Assembly (NCBI GenBank): GCA_029204225.1
Contig: CM055113.1
Location: 30,709,317 to 30,773,316, forward strand
DNA: 64,000 bases
Source: Diphasiastrum complanatum
Lineage: Eukaryota > Streptophyta > Lycopodiopsida > Lycopodiales > Lycopodiaceae
Direction of reading: 5' to 3'
Shown here piece by piece: positions 23,005 through 34,835 of this stretch (position 1 is the stretch's first letter; each line of letters begins with the position of its first letter). The notes beneath the pieces are model-generated. The model did not search any database, had not been told where the DNA came from, and was given only the letters and a program-made list of their open reading frames with translations. The translations under genes and the position numbers were made by a program.

Positions 23005-23916
23005 CTAACTATAAGGATCCACTGTTAAGCACATAGCTCCACGTTTGATTTTGATTTTTTTAATAGATTGATCAAAATTATCTTTTCTTTTATTTTGGAC
23101 CCGTGCAGTTTCTATTAATGTTAAATGACGATCCTCTTGCAGCTGTGTTAGAGCTATCATTCTCTCTTGAAGGCTATCATTCTCATCCATCCATTTCTCG
23201 TTATCAATGCGGAAGGTTGGCACTTCAAATTCTATAGGTAATATTGGGTGCATTCCATATATGAGGTAGTATGGAGTCTGGCTAGTTGTAATTTTCTTGG
23301 CAGTTCAATATGCCCATAAAACTGATGGTAACTTTTGATCCCAATCAGAAGAATGTGTTTTTGTTATTTTATTTAGAATTTTACACAAGATTCTGTTGGC
23401 TCATTCAATTAGGTCGTTTGCTTTAGGATTATATGGAGTGGTTTGACGATGTGTAATGGAAAAATATAGTAACATAGCTTCAATGGTTTGATTAAGAAAA
23501 TGGGTATAAAGCCTTGTTGAATACTTTGGATTTAACCTATATTGTCTTTGTCTAACAGGTACGGCTCCCTGGATCAAGTCTATTCTATGCTCTCCACATT
23601 TATCCGGTATACCAGTTAAATCTTCCATTGACCAACGAATATATTTTGATACTTTTGAAGGAGTATTATGTACTCTTCCCGTTCTTGGTCTTGACTGGTG
23701 TTTATACAAATTCAAAATTTTACCCTTACTAGTTTATATTTCTACATAATCAGTTTTATCTACCATTCCCTCAATCAGGCTTGCTTTGGTTCCACCCAAA
23801 ACTTCCCTTGACTCAGATATTGGAAACTCATTTTTCTCTTCCTCGTCTTCTTCATAACATTCTATGAAATTGACTAAGGATTCTGTAGGTTCTGCTATCT
23901 CCTCACCCCATCTCAT
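23005..23916 (-). pseudogene. Ty3/gypsy protease-RT linker, RT start and integrase C-terminus
   Basis: On minus, the order is an acidic linker (23916-23734), HRIDLIQGAVPVRQRQYRLN (start of RT, about 23595), then a direct jump to the integrase motif HRQTTPYNPKANDLIE at about 23400-23450. Next come DWDQKLPSVLWAY and the C-terminal MHPILPIEFEVPTFRID and LTQLQEDRHLTLIETA. Most of RT, RNase H and the integrase core is deleted. The frame is broken repeatedly. Confidence 0.8.
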
Positions 23917-23966
23917 AAGGTGACCTCCTAATGGACTGGCTGTGAGAATGCCTGGAATTGAATATT

Positions 23967-24827
23967 TGTTAGCAGATTCCAGAAAATCCCCAGATGCCGA
24001 GCCAAGTTAAAAACACAGAGCATCTCTCACCCAAGACTGAGGAGGTCTCAGAAGGAAGAGAGCAGGAGAAGCTGAGAGCCGAGCATGAGAGCTGAGGATT
24101 ACTAGCTAGGATTACAGATTATTTCCATGTGAGCCTACATGGTGAATCCAAGAGAAGAACGACCATGTAGGAGCTAGTGACATTCCTAGGCAATGTAAAT
24201 AAATGTAGACCCCTCTTAAATAAAAGTAGAGTGAGCCACCTTTTGATGGTGACCTCTATTGGAAGAGCTATTTCCACTTGTAATCTCAAAACTAGTGGAA
24301 TTGCCAAAGGCTCCACATGGGTAGCCCTCTTGCTTATTGAAGGGCCCCCCTCTCTTGTGAGGGAGCTTTTATTGTATTGTCATTTCTCTTGTATGAATGA
24401 AGAAGATCCTCCACAAGTTATTGTCAATTGAGAAGCTTCTTGTTCATGGCTATTGTCTTGAGTGAAATTCCTATGAACATTCTTTGATTTCCTTGTTGTG
24501 GTTGTGGATTAATTAGATTTCTTGCTTTCTTTATTGCAATGTGGAATGTAGATGTGGATTAGCTTTCTTGTTTCTTGATTTTATAATTTTTAGCATCTAG
24601 GTAAACTAAATAGGCTGAGATTGTGGATCAGATCTTGCATATTCACTAACAATCTTGTCCTTGATTGTTCTTGGGCATTCCAAGCATCGAGAGAGGTGTA
24701 TCTAATCTTGATTCTTGGAATGCTAGAATGCTGTTAGCTAGTTAGCTCTCTTGATTCTTGCTTTTCTTGTGTAGATTGATCTTGATGTTGTATTGTTCCC
24801 TGATTTCTTAAAGTAGTTTAGTAGACA
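23967..24827 (+). repeat. Solo LTR (about 861 bp)
   Basis: TGTTAGCAGATTCC...AGTAGACA is nearly the same sequence, inverted, as 53975-54817. The words ATATT before the TG and ATATTTGT overlapping the end suggest a short target duplication, and no PBS or PPT adjoins, so this looks like a solo LTR. An older relative lies at 3853-4300. Confidence 0.75.
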
Positions 24828-25690
24828 TATTTGTAGATTGCTCTCTGATTCATAACGCTAATCTATTGAGCAAGGATTGGTTACATGGCTTGTAAATACA
24901 TGTAGCTGGAGTGAATGAAGCTGTTTCATCCCACTAACAGGCTGGGAATACAAATGTTGAACTGATAAATGATCTGCTTGGAAACAGTTCTAAACTAGAG
25001 GACCTAACTGAAAAGAATTGAGTTTTGAAAACGGGCAGAAACACCCGGTTTTTAGAGTGAAAACCACCTAATAAGAAGATGTAACGAAGAAAAAAAAAAT
25101 CGTGTTCACAGGTTCTGGCTAGAATCTGTGAATATTTGGTGCCATTCCCACCGCTACACAGACACTTATAAACATCAAACCATTTCAATTTGTGCTGCCA
25201 AACATCTATTTAAAGGCTCACATACGCATTCTCACAGAGCTCATCACTTTGGTCTCGACCGACGTACAACTCTGTTTTTGATCGAGCCTTCACGATCCTT
25301 ACCTGGCCGAGCTCCACGACTCACGTCAGCCTTGTTTCATTTCCTATTGAAACTACACGACAACTCTCGACCGAGTCTCTACCAGAAATATCTCGCCACG
25401 TCTTGACTTTAAATCTCAACCGATACTCATCGATCAGATCTCAACTGAGCATTCCATTAGCACCTCGACCGAGTCTTTCTGTGAACATCTCGACCGAGTC
25501 CTTTCGTGAACATCTCGACCGAGCCACTCAGTTGACATCTCGACCGAATACTTTCAGTCAAATCTTGACTGAAGACTTCTGTCAATTCTTGACCAAAGTG
25601 TGAAGATTATTAAAATATTATCTTCCTATCTCGAGTTTGGGGTCATGTCCATGGTGATTTTCACTAACATTCATGTGCTACATAAAAGGA
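24828..25690. other. Non-coding; TCTCGACCGAG minisatellite at 25230-25610
   Basis: ATCTCGACCGAGTC(C/T)TTTCGTGAAC-type units recur between about 25250 and 25600, best ordered with a period near 27 bp at 25466-25545. It may be U5 sequence of a gypsy LTR. No gene in the rest. Confidence 0.5.
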
Positions 25691-25691
25691 G

Positions 25692-26329
25692 TGTGAATTG
25701 AGCACATATCCTTCTAGTGTAGCTCGGATTTGAGTTAGATAGGTTCAATTATGATGACATGCAGATGTTTAGATAGCATGCAAAGTTTTACTGTATGCAT
25801 GCAAGCCACATACAATCAGTGCATGCAACATGCAAAGTAGTTTCTGTGATCTACACATGTCTAGGCAATTTTATGAGTTGACATGCAGTACATGCAACAT
25901 ACATGCATGCAGCTACACATGTGGATCTCTGGTAGGTGAATTAGTTCAGTTAAGTGAACTTTCCATGCAACTCCACTATAGGAATTCGAGTCTCTCTCAT
26001 GTAGGGAAAGCTGGGCATGTTTTGCCATATTGTGAATATTGAGATTTTGGTGTTTTGGACTCATTCTCTCTCTACCCGAGTTTTCTATGTATGATTTTCT
26101 CTCTCTACCCGAGAGCAGCCTCTTTTTTCCCATACTAAACTCTTAGAATTATTTCTGACATTCATTTCTCATAGTGAAGAGTTAGATTTTTTCATTAGAT
26201 GTATGCCATTGTGCTCTTGCCTTAGATTTTTCAAGCAGACTGTTCCTTGATCAATCTTGTGCAATCACAACACCTCAGTAAGATCCTGTAGTTTGTGTGG
26301 TGAAGTTCACACGTGCTAAAAACCTCACA
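25692..26329 (+). repeat. Probable 5' LTR of the plus-strand copia
   Basis: The right border is firm: ACCTCACA abuts the primer site at 26330. The left border TGTGAATTGAGC, preceded by purine-rich AAAAGGAG, is a guess because no second LTR copy is in the window. Many TGCATG words are present. Confidence 0.5.
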
Positions 26330-26341
26330 TGGTATCAGAGC
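26330..26341 (+). other. Copia primer binding site (tRNA-iMet)
   Basis: TGGTATCAGAGC, a perfect plant copia PBS, lies 760 bp upstream of the gag ATG at 27103. The leader between them has no conserved frame. Confidence 0.9.
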
Positions 26342-27102
26342 TTGTTGCTTTGAAGAGGTGAGGGTGTATACATCAGATCATCAGTGTTTTTGCTTGCAGG
26401 AACTCAAATTTTGGAGAGGGATTCAAACTCGCCGAGAAACAAGCAATTTGTGGATCATAAGTGGATCAAATCAAGGCTGATATGATCCAGCGGAGCTCTA
26501 TACAGACAAAGAGCTCACACGTGTGACATCAGCCCTCATTAATGAGTGCTACTTCTCAAGGAATGATCCAAATTTGATGTTCTATAGCTTGTTGGATAGG
26601 TATTGGAGAATAGAATGTGTTGCTCTTGTTTCTCAATCAATTTGATTTATTTTTAGAAGAGTTTTAGGCAATTAGAGAGTTTGAGAGGGTACTCAACTCG
26701 TGGGATATGCCAAAGTGAGCACACATCTGTCTTTTTCATCATTTTCATCAATTTTCACTGTCAATCAAGTCGAATTGGATAGAAGTGAGTGTTGTGAGGT
26801 CTTAGACTTTTCATTTCACACATATTACTGTGTTTGAGTTGAAAGTAAGTTCCTAGAGAGTTTATCAGTACATTGAAACTCATGGGAGAGATAGACTTCT
26901 TGGTTGCATGTGCTTCTTTTTTATGACTTAAGCAAGATCCAAATTCAAGATAGATTGATTTTCTGTATTGAGAATTTGTTCTCACATCTGTTGCTAGATT
27001 TCATAGGGTGGATCAACATCTGTGTTAGATCCTAGATTGCAATAGCAAGCAACATCCTTTCAACTCCATTTTTTATCATTACTAGAATTTCTCACCAAGA
27101 AG

Positions 27103-27985
27103 ATGTCTTCATCTGGTTCACATTTCTTAGAGCACAGTGAGAGATTAACATCTTCCAATTATGCAATGTGAAAGATCAGAATGGAATCATTGTTGATTCT
27201 ATGGGATGTAATGGATATTGCGAGTGGAGTTGAAGAAGAACCTGCTACACCTAATGAAGCTGCAGCATTCCACAAAAGAACCAGAATTGCCCTTCATTTT
27301 ATAAAAATGAATGTTACCAATGAAGTATTCAGAGAGATCAGTACATGCACCACTGCAAGGAAGCTTAGGATACTCTAAAAACAATCTATGAAATTAAAAT
27401 ACTTCTAGATTGCTTACACTTAGAAACCAAATATTTCTAAGTTATCAGAGAGTAGATGAGAGTGCTTCATCATATGTCATGAGAGTTAAGGATCTTCATC
27501 AAGAGTTAGCTAGTATTAGTGATGCTCTTAAGAACACTGAACTTGTTCAAGTAGTCCTAAATGGACTTAGAGATGCGTATGACAATATTGTGTAGACTTA
27601 TGCTGTCAGAGAGGATTTTCCATCCTTGGAGACACTGCAAGGTGTTCTCATTGCTGAAGAAAGTAGGCAAGAGAACAAGATGCTGAGGATCAATAGACTT
27701 TCATTGAAAGATGGTGGAGATGACAAAGCACTCTTCATCAGAGACAATTCAAGAGGCAAGGTCAAAGGACAACAACACTTCAAGAAGGACAAAACCAAAG
27801 AAGGTGGTGAGGATCAGTCCTCACAAGGTGCAACATCCAGTGGCAAGAAGAAGTTGTCAAAGATCAAGTGTTTTTTTTGTGGCAAGAAAGGACACTGTGC
27901 ATCAAACTGTTTCAAGAAGAAGAACCAATCTAAGCAAGCTAACCTTACTAATGAAGATGAGTGTGAGGGTGTAGAGAGTGAATGA
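27103..27985 (+). pseudogene. Ty1/copia gag with CCHC zinc knuckle
   Basis: It begins MSSSGSHFLEHSERLTSSNY, with a TGA soon after, then continues in frames 27181-27378, 27410-27595 and 27626-27985. These cover copia gag (FREISTCTTARKL; VMRVKDLHQELASI; ELVQVVLNGLRDAYDNIV) and end with a perfect zinc knuckle CFFCGKKGHCASNC followed by Lys-rich residues. Gag packages element RNA. Stops and one frameshift make it dead. Protease follows 12 bp downstream. Confidence 0.85.
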
Positions 27986-27997
27986 GAGGATTCTTTA

Positions 27998-28678
27998 ATG
28001 ATGTCTACTTTTTCATCTTTTTCTTTTAAGAATGAAGAAGTCTGGTGGATAGATAGTGGGGCTAGTTACCATATGTCTAGTTCTAGGAACTCTTTCACTA
28101 ATCTCATGCCATATCTAGGTGCAAAAAGGTCAATCTATACTGCTAATGATGTAGAGTGTAGGATTGAAGGAATAGGTAGCATTTCATTGCATGCATCATC
28201 ATCAAAATCTTTTTGCTTACATGATGTACTATATGTACCTAGATTGAGTAAGAATCTCATTAGTGTAGGACAGCTGTTTGATAGTGGATTGGATGTCAAG
28301 TTTCAAGTTGACAAGTGTATAATCTCAAGAGAAAATGAAGATATTGCTAGAGGATCTAGAATTGGTAAGTTGTACAAACTAGATTCTAGGGAGAGTGCTA
28401 ACATTTCATATATTGCTTATGAGACCAAGGTTCTATAGGAGGATCTATGGCGCAAGAGATTGGGTCATTCCAATTTCAAAGCCATGCAATCTATGGTCCA
28501 AGAAGGAAAAGTTGTTGGTCTACCAAAGACATTGTCAAAGGAGCTTCTACCTTGTGAAGCTTGTGTGCTGGTAAAGTCACACAGAAGGTCTTTTTCTAGA
28601 TTAAGTATCAAGAAAAAGAAACCATTTGAACTTGTACACTCGATGTTCATTTTTCATCCCCTAAACGTCTACAATTAA
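27998..28678 (+). pseudogene. Ty1/copia protease and pre-integrase domain (truncated pol)
   Basis: The frame 27998-28438 has WWIDSGASYHMSSSRNSF with the catalytic DSGA of the copia aspartic protease, then LHDVLYVPRLSKNLISVGQL and GKLYKLDS. After a TAG, 28441-28678 gives the GAG-pre-integrase zinc motif (RLGHSNFKAM...LPCEACVLVKSHRRSF). The frame stops at about 28650, just before the integrase core, where unrelated sequence begins. Confidence 0.85.
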
Positions 28679-29049
28679 TCAGAAAATTACAAGAGTGGCA
28701 GATTAGCCATGACCTAGAGTGTATCTGTTGATGTCATGCCATTAGGTCAAATATCTGTACTTATGGGTACTTGCATGATCTTGGCTGGTACTCTTTGGAG
28801 CATGAGGGCAGAAAGTCTTTCGCGATGTTTTTTGTGTCGCGTCGTTGGTTTCGTTTCCGTCGTCTAACTTTCTCGTGCTCGACCGCAAAAGATTCTCGTT
28901 CGCGAATCTTTCATGTTCGTGTCTTCTCGTCAAGTGTTTGCGAATCTTTTGTGCTTCGCGAAACTTTCATTCTTCGTGTCTCTTGACTTTCGTGTTCGCG
29001 AACATCTTTGTCAGGAAGAGGGCTAAAAGCTAGCAAAGCTTTGTAAATA
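28679..29049. other. Junction region with TTCGCGAA-rich sequence
   Basis: No frame is recognised. About 28880-29005 has four imperfect repeats of TTCGCGAA(T/A)CTTT and TGTTCGTGTCT words. Similar CGAACGA/CGCGAA words occur at 33954-34030 (LTR end of the minus copia) and 62170-62195, so this is probably the decayed 3' LTR of the minus-strand copia. Confidence 0.4.
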
Positions 29050-31290
29050 GAAACATTTTGTTTCTTCAGCTCCCTCTCAAAGCATGATAGCTTTACAATC
29101 TTGAGACTGCTCCTTTGTCTCTCAAAGAGTCCTTTTTCTAGGGCTTTGGTGAAGATATCAGCAACCATGTCTTTCGTTCTTATGAAGGTGGTCTGTAGCA
29201 TCTTCTTCTCAATTAGATCCTTGATCAAGTGGTACTTGATCACAACGTGCTTCGTTCTGGAATGGAACACGGGATCTTTTGTCAGGTGTATTGCAGAGGT
29301 TTGTCCATCTGCAAGACCAGAGGCTCGTTCCTTGTTTCGTCCAATTTGTCCAGGAACTGCCTTAGCCAGATTATCTGGTTGGCCATCTTTGCTGCTGCAA
29401 CATATTCTGCTTTGCAAGATGACTAGGCTACAACGATCTGCTTCTTGCAGAGAACTGCTGCTCCTGATGCAATGGTGCATCCTCTTGAGACACTTTTGCA
29501 ATTGTCCTTGAGAAATGCCCAGCTAGCATCGCTGTAGAAAAGTATCCTGAAATTTGCACCACGACAATAACACAAGCCATAATCCCTCGTTAATTGAAGA
29601 TATTGCAAAATTTGTTTTGCAATCTTCCAATGTGTCGAGCCTGGATTCGTGCAGAATTGGCTCATCCTAAATATTGCATAAACAATATCAGGACGTGTGT
29701 TGTCTGCAAGGTACATCAGTGATCCTATTAGCTTCCTATAAGGTGTGAGCTGCATTTGTTCTCTCTCTTCCTCAATCTTCGGATATTCATCATTTGTCAG
29801 CACCATCTCTACGAGCATTGGAGTATTTTCTCCTTTGCAGTTCAACATTTCAAAATCCTCTAGGACCTTCTGGGTGTATTTGGACTGGTGAAGGTGTAGC
29901 TTACCTCCCTTGTAGTCCCTTTCAATTTGTAAGCCTAGGTAACACCTGGCTTTTCCCAGATCCACTATCTCGAAATGTTTCGAGATGTCTGTCTTCACCT
30001 CATCGATCAGCTGTTCACTCCTGCAAAGTATTAGAGTGTCGTCTACATATACAACCACAATGATGATCTGCCCATCTGTAACTCTGACATATACGTTGGA
30101 GTCAGCCAATAGAGGCTTGAATCCTAATGATTTTAGGGCTTGATCTTTCTTCTTGTACCATTGTCGGACTGATTGTTTCAGACCGTAGATGCTTCTATGC
30201 ATTCTGCATGCATAGTCAGGAAGTGAATGCGAGACATATCTTGGGGGTTGATCCATATAGACCTCTTCGTCTAGTTCGCCATGTAAGAAGGCTGTCTTCT
30301 CGTCCACAATGTGGATCCTGAGGTCATAAGCTGTTGCATACGCAAATAATAGATGTAGGGACGAATGTTTGACGACCGGAGAGAGGTTTTAGAGTAGTCA
30401 ACACTATATCTTTGAGAAAATCCCTTCGCTACCAGTCTTGCCTTGTATTTCATGATGTTCCCATCTAGTCCGTATTTGAGCTTGAAGACCCATTTGCATT
30501 TGACAGTCTTGCGCTTATGTGGTAATGGCTCCAACGTCCATACGTGGTTCTTCCTCATGGACTCCATCTCTTCGTTCATGGCTTGGATCCATCTGTCCTT
30601 TTTTGGACTTTAAATCGCTTCCTTGAAAGTCTGTGGTTTGTCACTGAATCCGCATAACTCCTCTGATGTGGAGGCCGAGCTGCCTGACACATATCTTGCT
30701 GGTGCTCTTTGTGGTCTTGTCGACCTTCTGGGAATCCTCCTAGGACAGCAATGCCCTTGCCTTTGTCTACTCTGCTTGGTCTTGAACCATCTTGGTTTAC
30801 AGAAACTGCGGCAGTAGGCTGCCTCTCGAATCTTTTCTCTTCAAATTCGTCGCTTGAAGGGGAGACGACTCAAAAATCTTCGTTTTCGTGTTCGTCCTCT
30901 GCTACCTCTGTCATTGGCGGCAGGTCATAGTATTGTCTCTCCAAAACTTTGTAGCTGACAGGATTGTCATTGGCCATTGTCTTGCTCTCATCGAATCTGA
31001 CATCTCTCACTGTTTTCACAGTGTTCGTGTCTAGCACGTAGATTCTGTAGTATGACGAATTGTTGTCATAACCTACCATAAATCCTTGCTCGGCTTTCTC
31101 ATCAAGTGAAGCTTATCAGGAATATGTGCATAAGCTGCACAGCCAAAGATTCTGACGTGAGACAGATTGGGCTTTCTACCCCACCATAGCTCATGTGGTG
31201 TCGTGTGAGGAACACCAGACTTGCCTGTTTTGTTCTAGATGTATGCGGCTGTAGCTACTGCTTCAGCCCTTGGAGCCAATACCATGCAGA
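29050..31290 (-). pseudogene. Ty1/copia pol: integrase end, reverse transcriptase, RNase H
   Basis: Minus strand, right to left: the integrase C-terminal part (VPHTTPHELWWGRKPNLSHV, about 31220-31150), the acidic linker at 31079-30870, RT from 30579 (NHVWTLEPLPHKRKTVKCKW) with a frameshift near 30390, then a fully open 294-codon stretch 30307-29423. That stretch has GELDEEVYMDQPPRY, SIYGLKQSVRQW, the intact VVYVDDTLIL site, SLMYLADNTRPDIVYA and FYSDASWAF. After a TAG, RNase H ends with HSRTKHVVIKYHLIKDLIEK and DIFTKALEKGLF. The first half of integrase is missing and is replaced by the antisense gypsy piece at 31285-32800. Confidence 0.85.
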
Positions 31291-32800
31291 GTGTCCAGAC
31301 TGTGTTCGCAAACACAGTTTCAAAGACTGTCCTAAAAAACCTAACAGGATCCTTCTAGCATGTCATATATCATCAAAACCTGTTAGAGTTCTTACCCGAG
31401 AACAACACCAACACCACGAACAATAGCAACACATTGACCAATCAACTGACCATCAGGGAAGCCCCTTGACAGCTTCCACTTTACCCAAAGATTACCTAGA
31501 CCAGAAAGTGAAACAAAGGCAGTACAATGAATTTAGAGATGAGTTTTTGCGAGAGGAAGAAAATACGGAAGGTCTATTATCCGCTCAAGTCCCCGAAAAA
31601 GAGAAATCCCTACAAGGACTTCAGGTATTCTCTGAACTCCTGCAAGCTCAAATCACCATGCCATTCCATAGCACCATAAAATCTTTCACAGGGCTTCAAC
31701 ACTATATCCATCATATTTTTAAGCTGCCTACTATTCCTGACAAATAGCAAAAACCAAGAGAGATTCCTGAAATTCCTTAGATTCCTATGAATCTGATGAA
31801 TATAGGTGTTGCTAAGGGGACTAGCATCACCTTGCCTATGACCTATAAAGTCTATCATGTAGTGTCCGCTATCCTTGATAGTGGATGAGGCGTCAATATG
31901 GCTTTGTCATTGGCAAAGTCATGGGGATTCCATACCCTCGATCAGCCACACTACAAACTTCACATGGCTAATCAACAAGTTACAAACCCTGCAAGCCATT
32001 TATGGAATATCAATGTTCGTATAGCATGTGTCAAATTTACCATTGATTGCATCATTCTTGATTTACCAGATGATGCAAATACATATAAACTCCTCGGCAC
32101 ACCCTGGCTACAAATGGCAGGCGTTGTCCAAGATTGGAAGTGTAGCAAAATCACCTTTGGCAATAACGACAAACGAGTCACTGTTGACTCAACTGGCCAT
32201 GTAAAGCCCGCTAACGTTTATGATGATTGGTCATCAACAATTTATGATGAATCAGATAGTGTCCCGATCCAACCGACAGGCCACTATATGAGATCAACAG
32301 ACATAATAAATTGGGGTCAAGCACTGGCCACTGTGGACTGTGCTGATTCCAACAGATGTCATATCGAAATCACTACAGAGGATGTGTATATTCTACCATA
32401 TTCTACAGACATTGACACACCCATCATTCCGCTTATGATGATCGACCCTATTCCTATAGCTTGGTGCCCGGGAGAACCTAGCGTCTCTACCACCCATGTT
32501 TCGGAAGAAGGTATTCTTTCCATGAGTGATGTTGAAATGACAGATGAACAAATACTCCTTTATCTAGATAACAAACGTTATCCATCGAAATGATTCCACA
32601 AGAGATCAAGTCACTCGGGCCTTTGGCTCATGTGCAAATGATTTCCAAAGTACCCAACACACAAACATATAGGCCCAAGCCCAAACTAAACACATGGGAT
32701 GTGTATCCAGGTGAAGTCTGGGATACAATAGATGACGACATGATAAGAGAGGCAACAACATTACCCCCTCAACAACCTTGAAAACCTCGGTTACAAAAAA
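31285..32800 (+). pseudogene. Captured gypsy segment (zinc knuckle, retropepsin) antisense inside a copia
   Basis: On plus: CPDCVRKHSFKDC (knuckle-like, about 31289-31330); an acidic linker at 31466-31747; then AILDSG with the catalytic DSG followed by a TGA (about 31888); the retropepsin body in the 231-codon frame 31898-32593, ending in LGTPWLQMAGVVQDWKCSKI; and a short downstream frame 32590-32781. It sits between copia protease (right) and copia integrase (left), both on minus. The same join is repeated inverted at 62.5-64 kb, so the chimera has moved or been duplicated as a unit. Confidence 0.8.
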
Positions 32801-33889
32801 CTAAAATTTTTGCAATGTTCGCAGTTGTAGAGTGTTGATGCCTTTGACACCGTGTCTGCTCCCATCACCTAGAATCATTGTTTTGTTATTTTTGAGCTCT
32901 CTAAAGTCTATCAAGATCTTCTTGTTGCAGGTGATGTGTGATGTTGCTCCTGAATCAATGACTACATCGTAGTCGTGTTCAGTGTAGCTTGTTGAAGCCT
33001 CATCAAGTATCGTGAAGGCTTCATCACCTTTATCAGCATCCTTGGATGACTCTGCAACATTAGCCTTTTCAGTTTTGTTTTTCCTTTTTGGGTTGAATCT
33101 ACAATCGTATGCGGAGTGCTCCTTCTTCTTATAGTGCATGCAAGGTATTGCTGGATTGAACCAGCATTTGTTGACCGTATGGCCCGGTTTGTGACAATGA
33201 TCATAGGAAGAAGATTGTTGATTCGAGGACTTCGTCTTCTCAAATCTTAGCTTGTTCTTTTTCTTCTTCTTTCCTTTTGTGAAGAGGGCCTTCTCTTGAT
33301 CCTTGCTTCCCTCCCCTTCGTCCCTCATCAGTCTCTCATCAGCGACAAGATTGATTGCTTTGTCAAATGTCATATCTAATAGACTCATTATGAGCATTCT
33401 TAGCTGTTGATAGGACGTCAGTAGAGATTTCATAAAGTACATCAACTGTTGTGGCGCTGGGACCTGGTGCTCCTGTCCTGATGCAACGAATTGAGTGAAG
33501 ATCATTTTGATCTTCTCAACATGCTGGTCTAACTTGTTGCCATCCCATCGTATGGATTGCAGCTTATTGTGAAGGTGCATGACTGAAGCTGCAGTCCGCA
33601 CTTCATACTTATGTTTTAATCTTTCCCACACTGCACGGCTGCTTTCGTAGTCTTCAATCTGCATGAGTAGATCTTCATTTATGGATGAAATGATAATCAC
33701 CATTGCACGCTCATCTTTTCTGATCTATACAACTCTCCTCGGGTCTCCCTCTGGAGGCTGCACCTCTGAGAGTTCGGTCACCGACTAGATGCCTTTGCCC
33801 TTCATAAGTGTTTTGATCTTGAATTTCCAGATCCTGTAATTTGTGCCATCAAGACTAATTGCTACTCTTGTCTAGATTGTTGTAGCCAT
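32801..33889 (-). pseudogene. Ty1/copia gag and protease start
   Basis: The likely gag ATG is at 33889 (minus). The first 60 codons carry three TAGs, at least two at usual Gln positions, then an open 300-codon frame 33703-32801. Gag motifs are SSRAVWERLKHKYEVRTAAS and LMYFMKSLLTSYQQLR. Two knuckle-like motifs follow (CHKPGHTVNKC; CMHYKKKEHSAYDC), then the protease site VVIDSGATSHITCNKK. The frame ends in LQLRTLQK, exactly where the antisense gypsy piece begins. Confidence 0.85.
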
Positions 33890-33941
33890 ATTGTGTTGTC
33901 TAGAAAATGATTGCTGGGATATCAGTAGTGATAACCTGTTG

Positions 33942-33953
33942 GCTCTGATACCA
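33942..33953 (-). other. Copia primer binding site (minus)
   Basis: The plus strand reads GCTCTGATACCA, the complement of TGGTATCAGAGC, 53 bp upstream of the gag ATG at 33889. Confidence 0.9.
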
Positions 33954-34316
<363 letters not shown>

Positions 34317-34529
34317 CAAGGGGGTGCATTTTTCGTGTAAGCTATTTAGACCATTCACATGTTTAACTATTGTTATGTATTTGCTTGATATCGTGTGATG
34401 TATAGGGTAATATAGCAAGGAACGCGAAGTCATCAATCAATGTATGCTATTTTTTTTTTATGATCTTTGTTGTTCAGTACAAAAAATACAATGCATTGTG
34501 GGTGCATGGATGACATTTTTGTACGGAGG

Positions 34530-34835
34530 GCATTGATAAACATAGAAACACCTATGATTGTGGATTCATAGCAAATTTTACCCAAAAGAGTCGAGCAAGC
34601 ACGATTGACATCAGTTTACTCTCTTCTCAACTTAATTATTGTGGAATCAATAGGATTCTCAAAGTTGGATTTAGGCAAATTCAGCTTTTTCATATTTGAT
34701 GTCAAATGGCTCAAAGTTGTTTTCAATGATGCAATTATTAGGAAAGATGAGAGTGGTTATTTTGCCATTGACTCCACCAAGCTTCGGATAGATCAAAGCA
34801 ATACATTTGTTAATCCTCAACAATGTGAGTAGGTA
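34530..34835 (+). pseudogene. CACTA-transposon-associated DUF4216-like fragment
   Basis: The plus strand encodes YDCGFIANFTQKSRASTIDI and LNYCGINRILKVGFRQIQLF. After a frameshift near 34698 it gives FDVKWLKVVFNDAIIRKDES and DSTKLRIDQSNTFVNPQQCE. The order (N-T-x-x-CG, YCG...IL...F, F-x-x-x-W, PQQCEQ-like end) is that of DUF4216, often found C-terminal to En/Spm (CACTA) transposases. No transposase catalytic part or TIR is seen. Confidence 0.6.

Noticed and set aside
29101-29511. Plus-strand frames over 28.8-30.8 kb
   Set aside because: They are shadows of the well-supported minus-strand copia pol.
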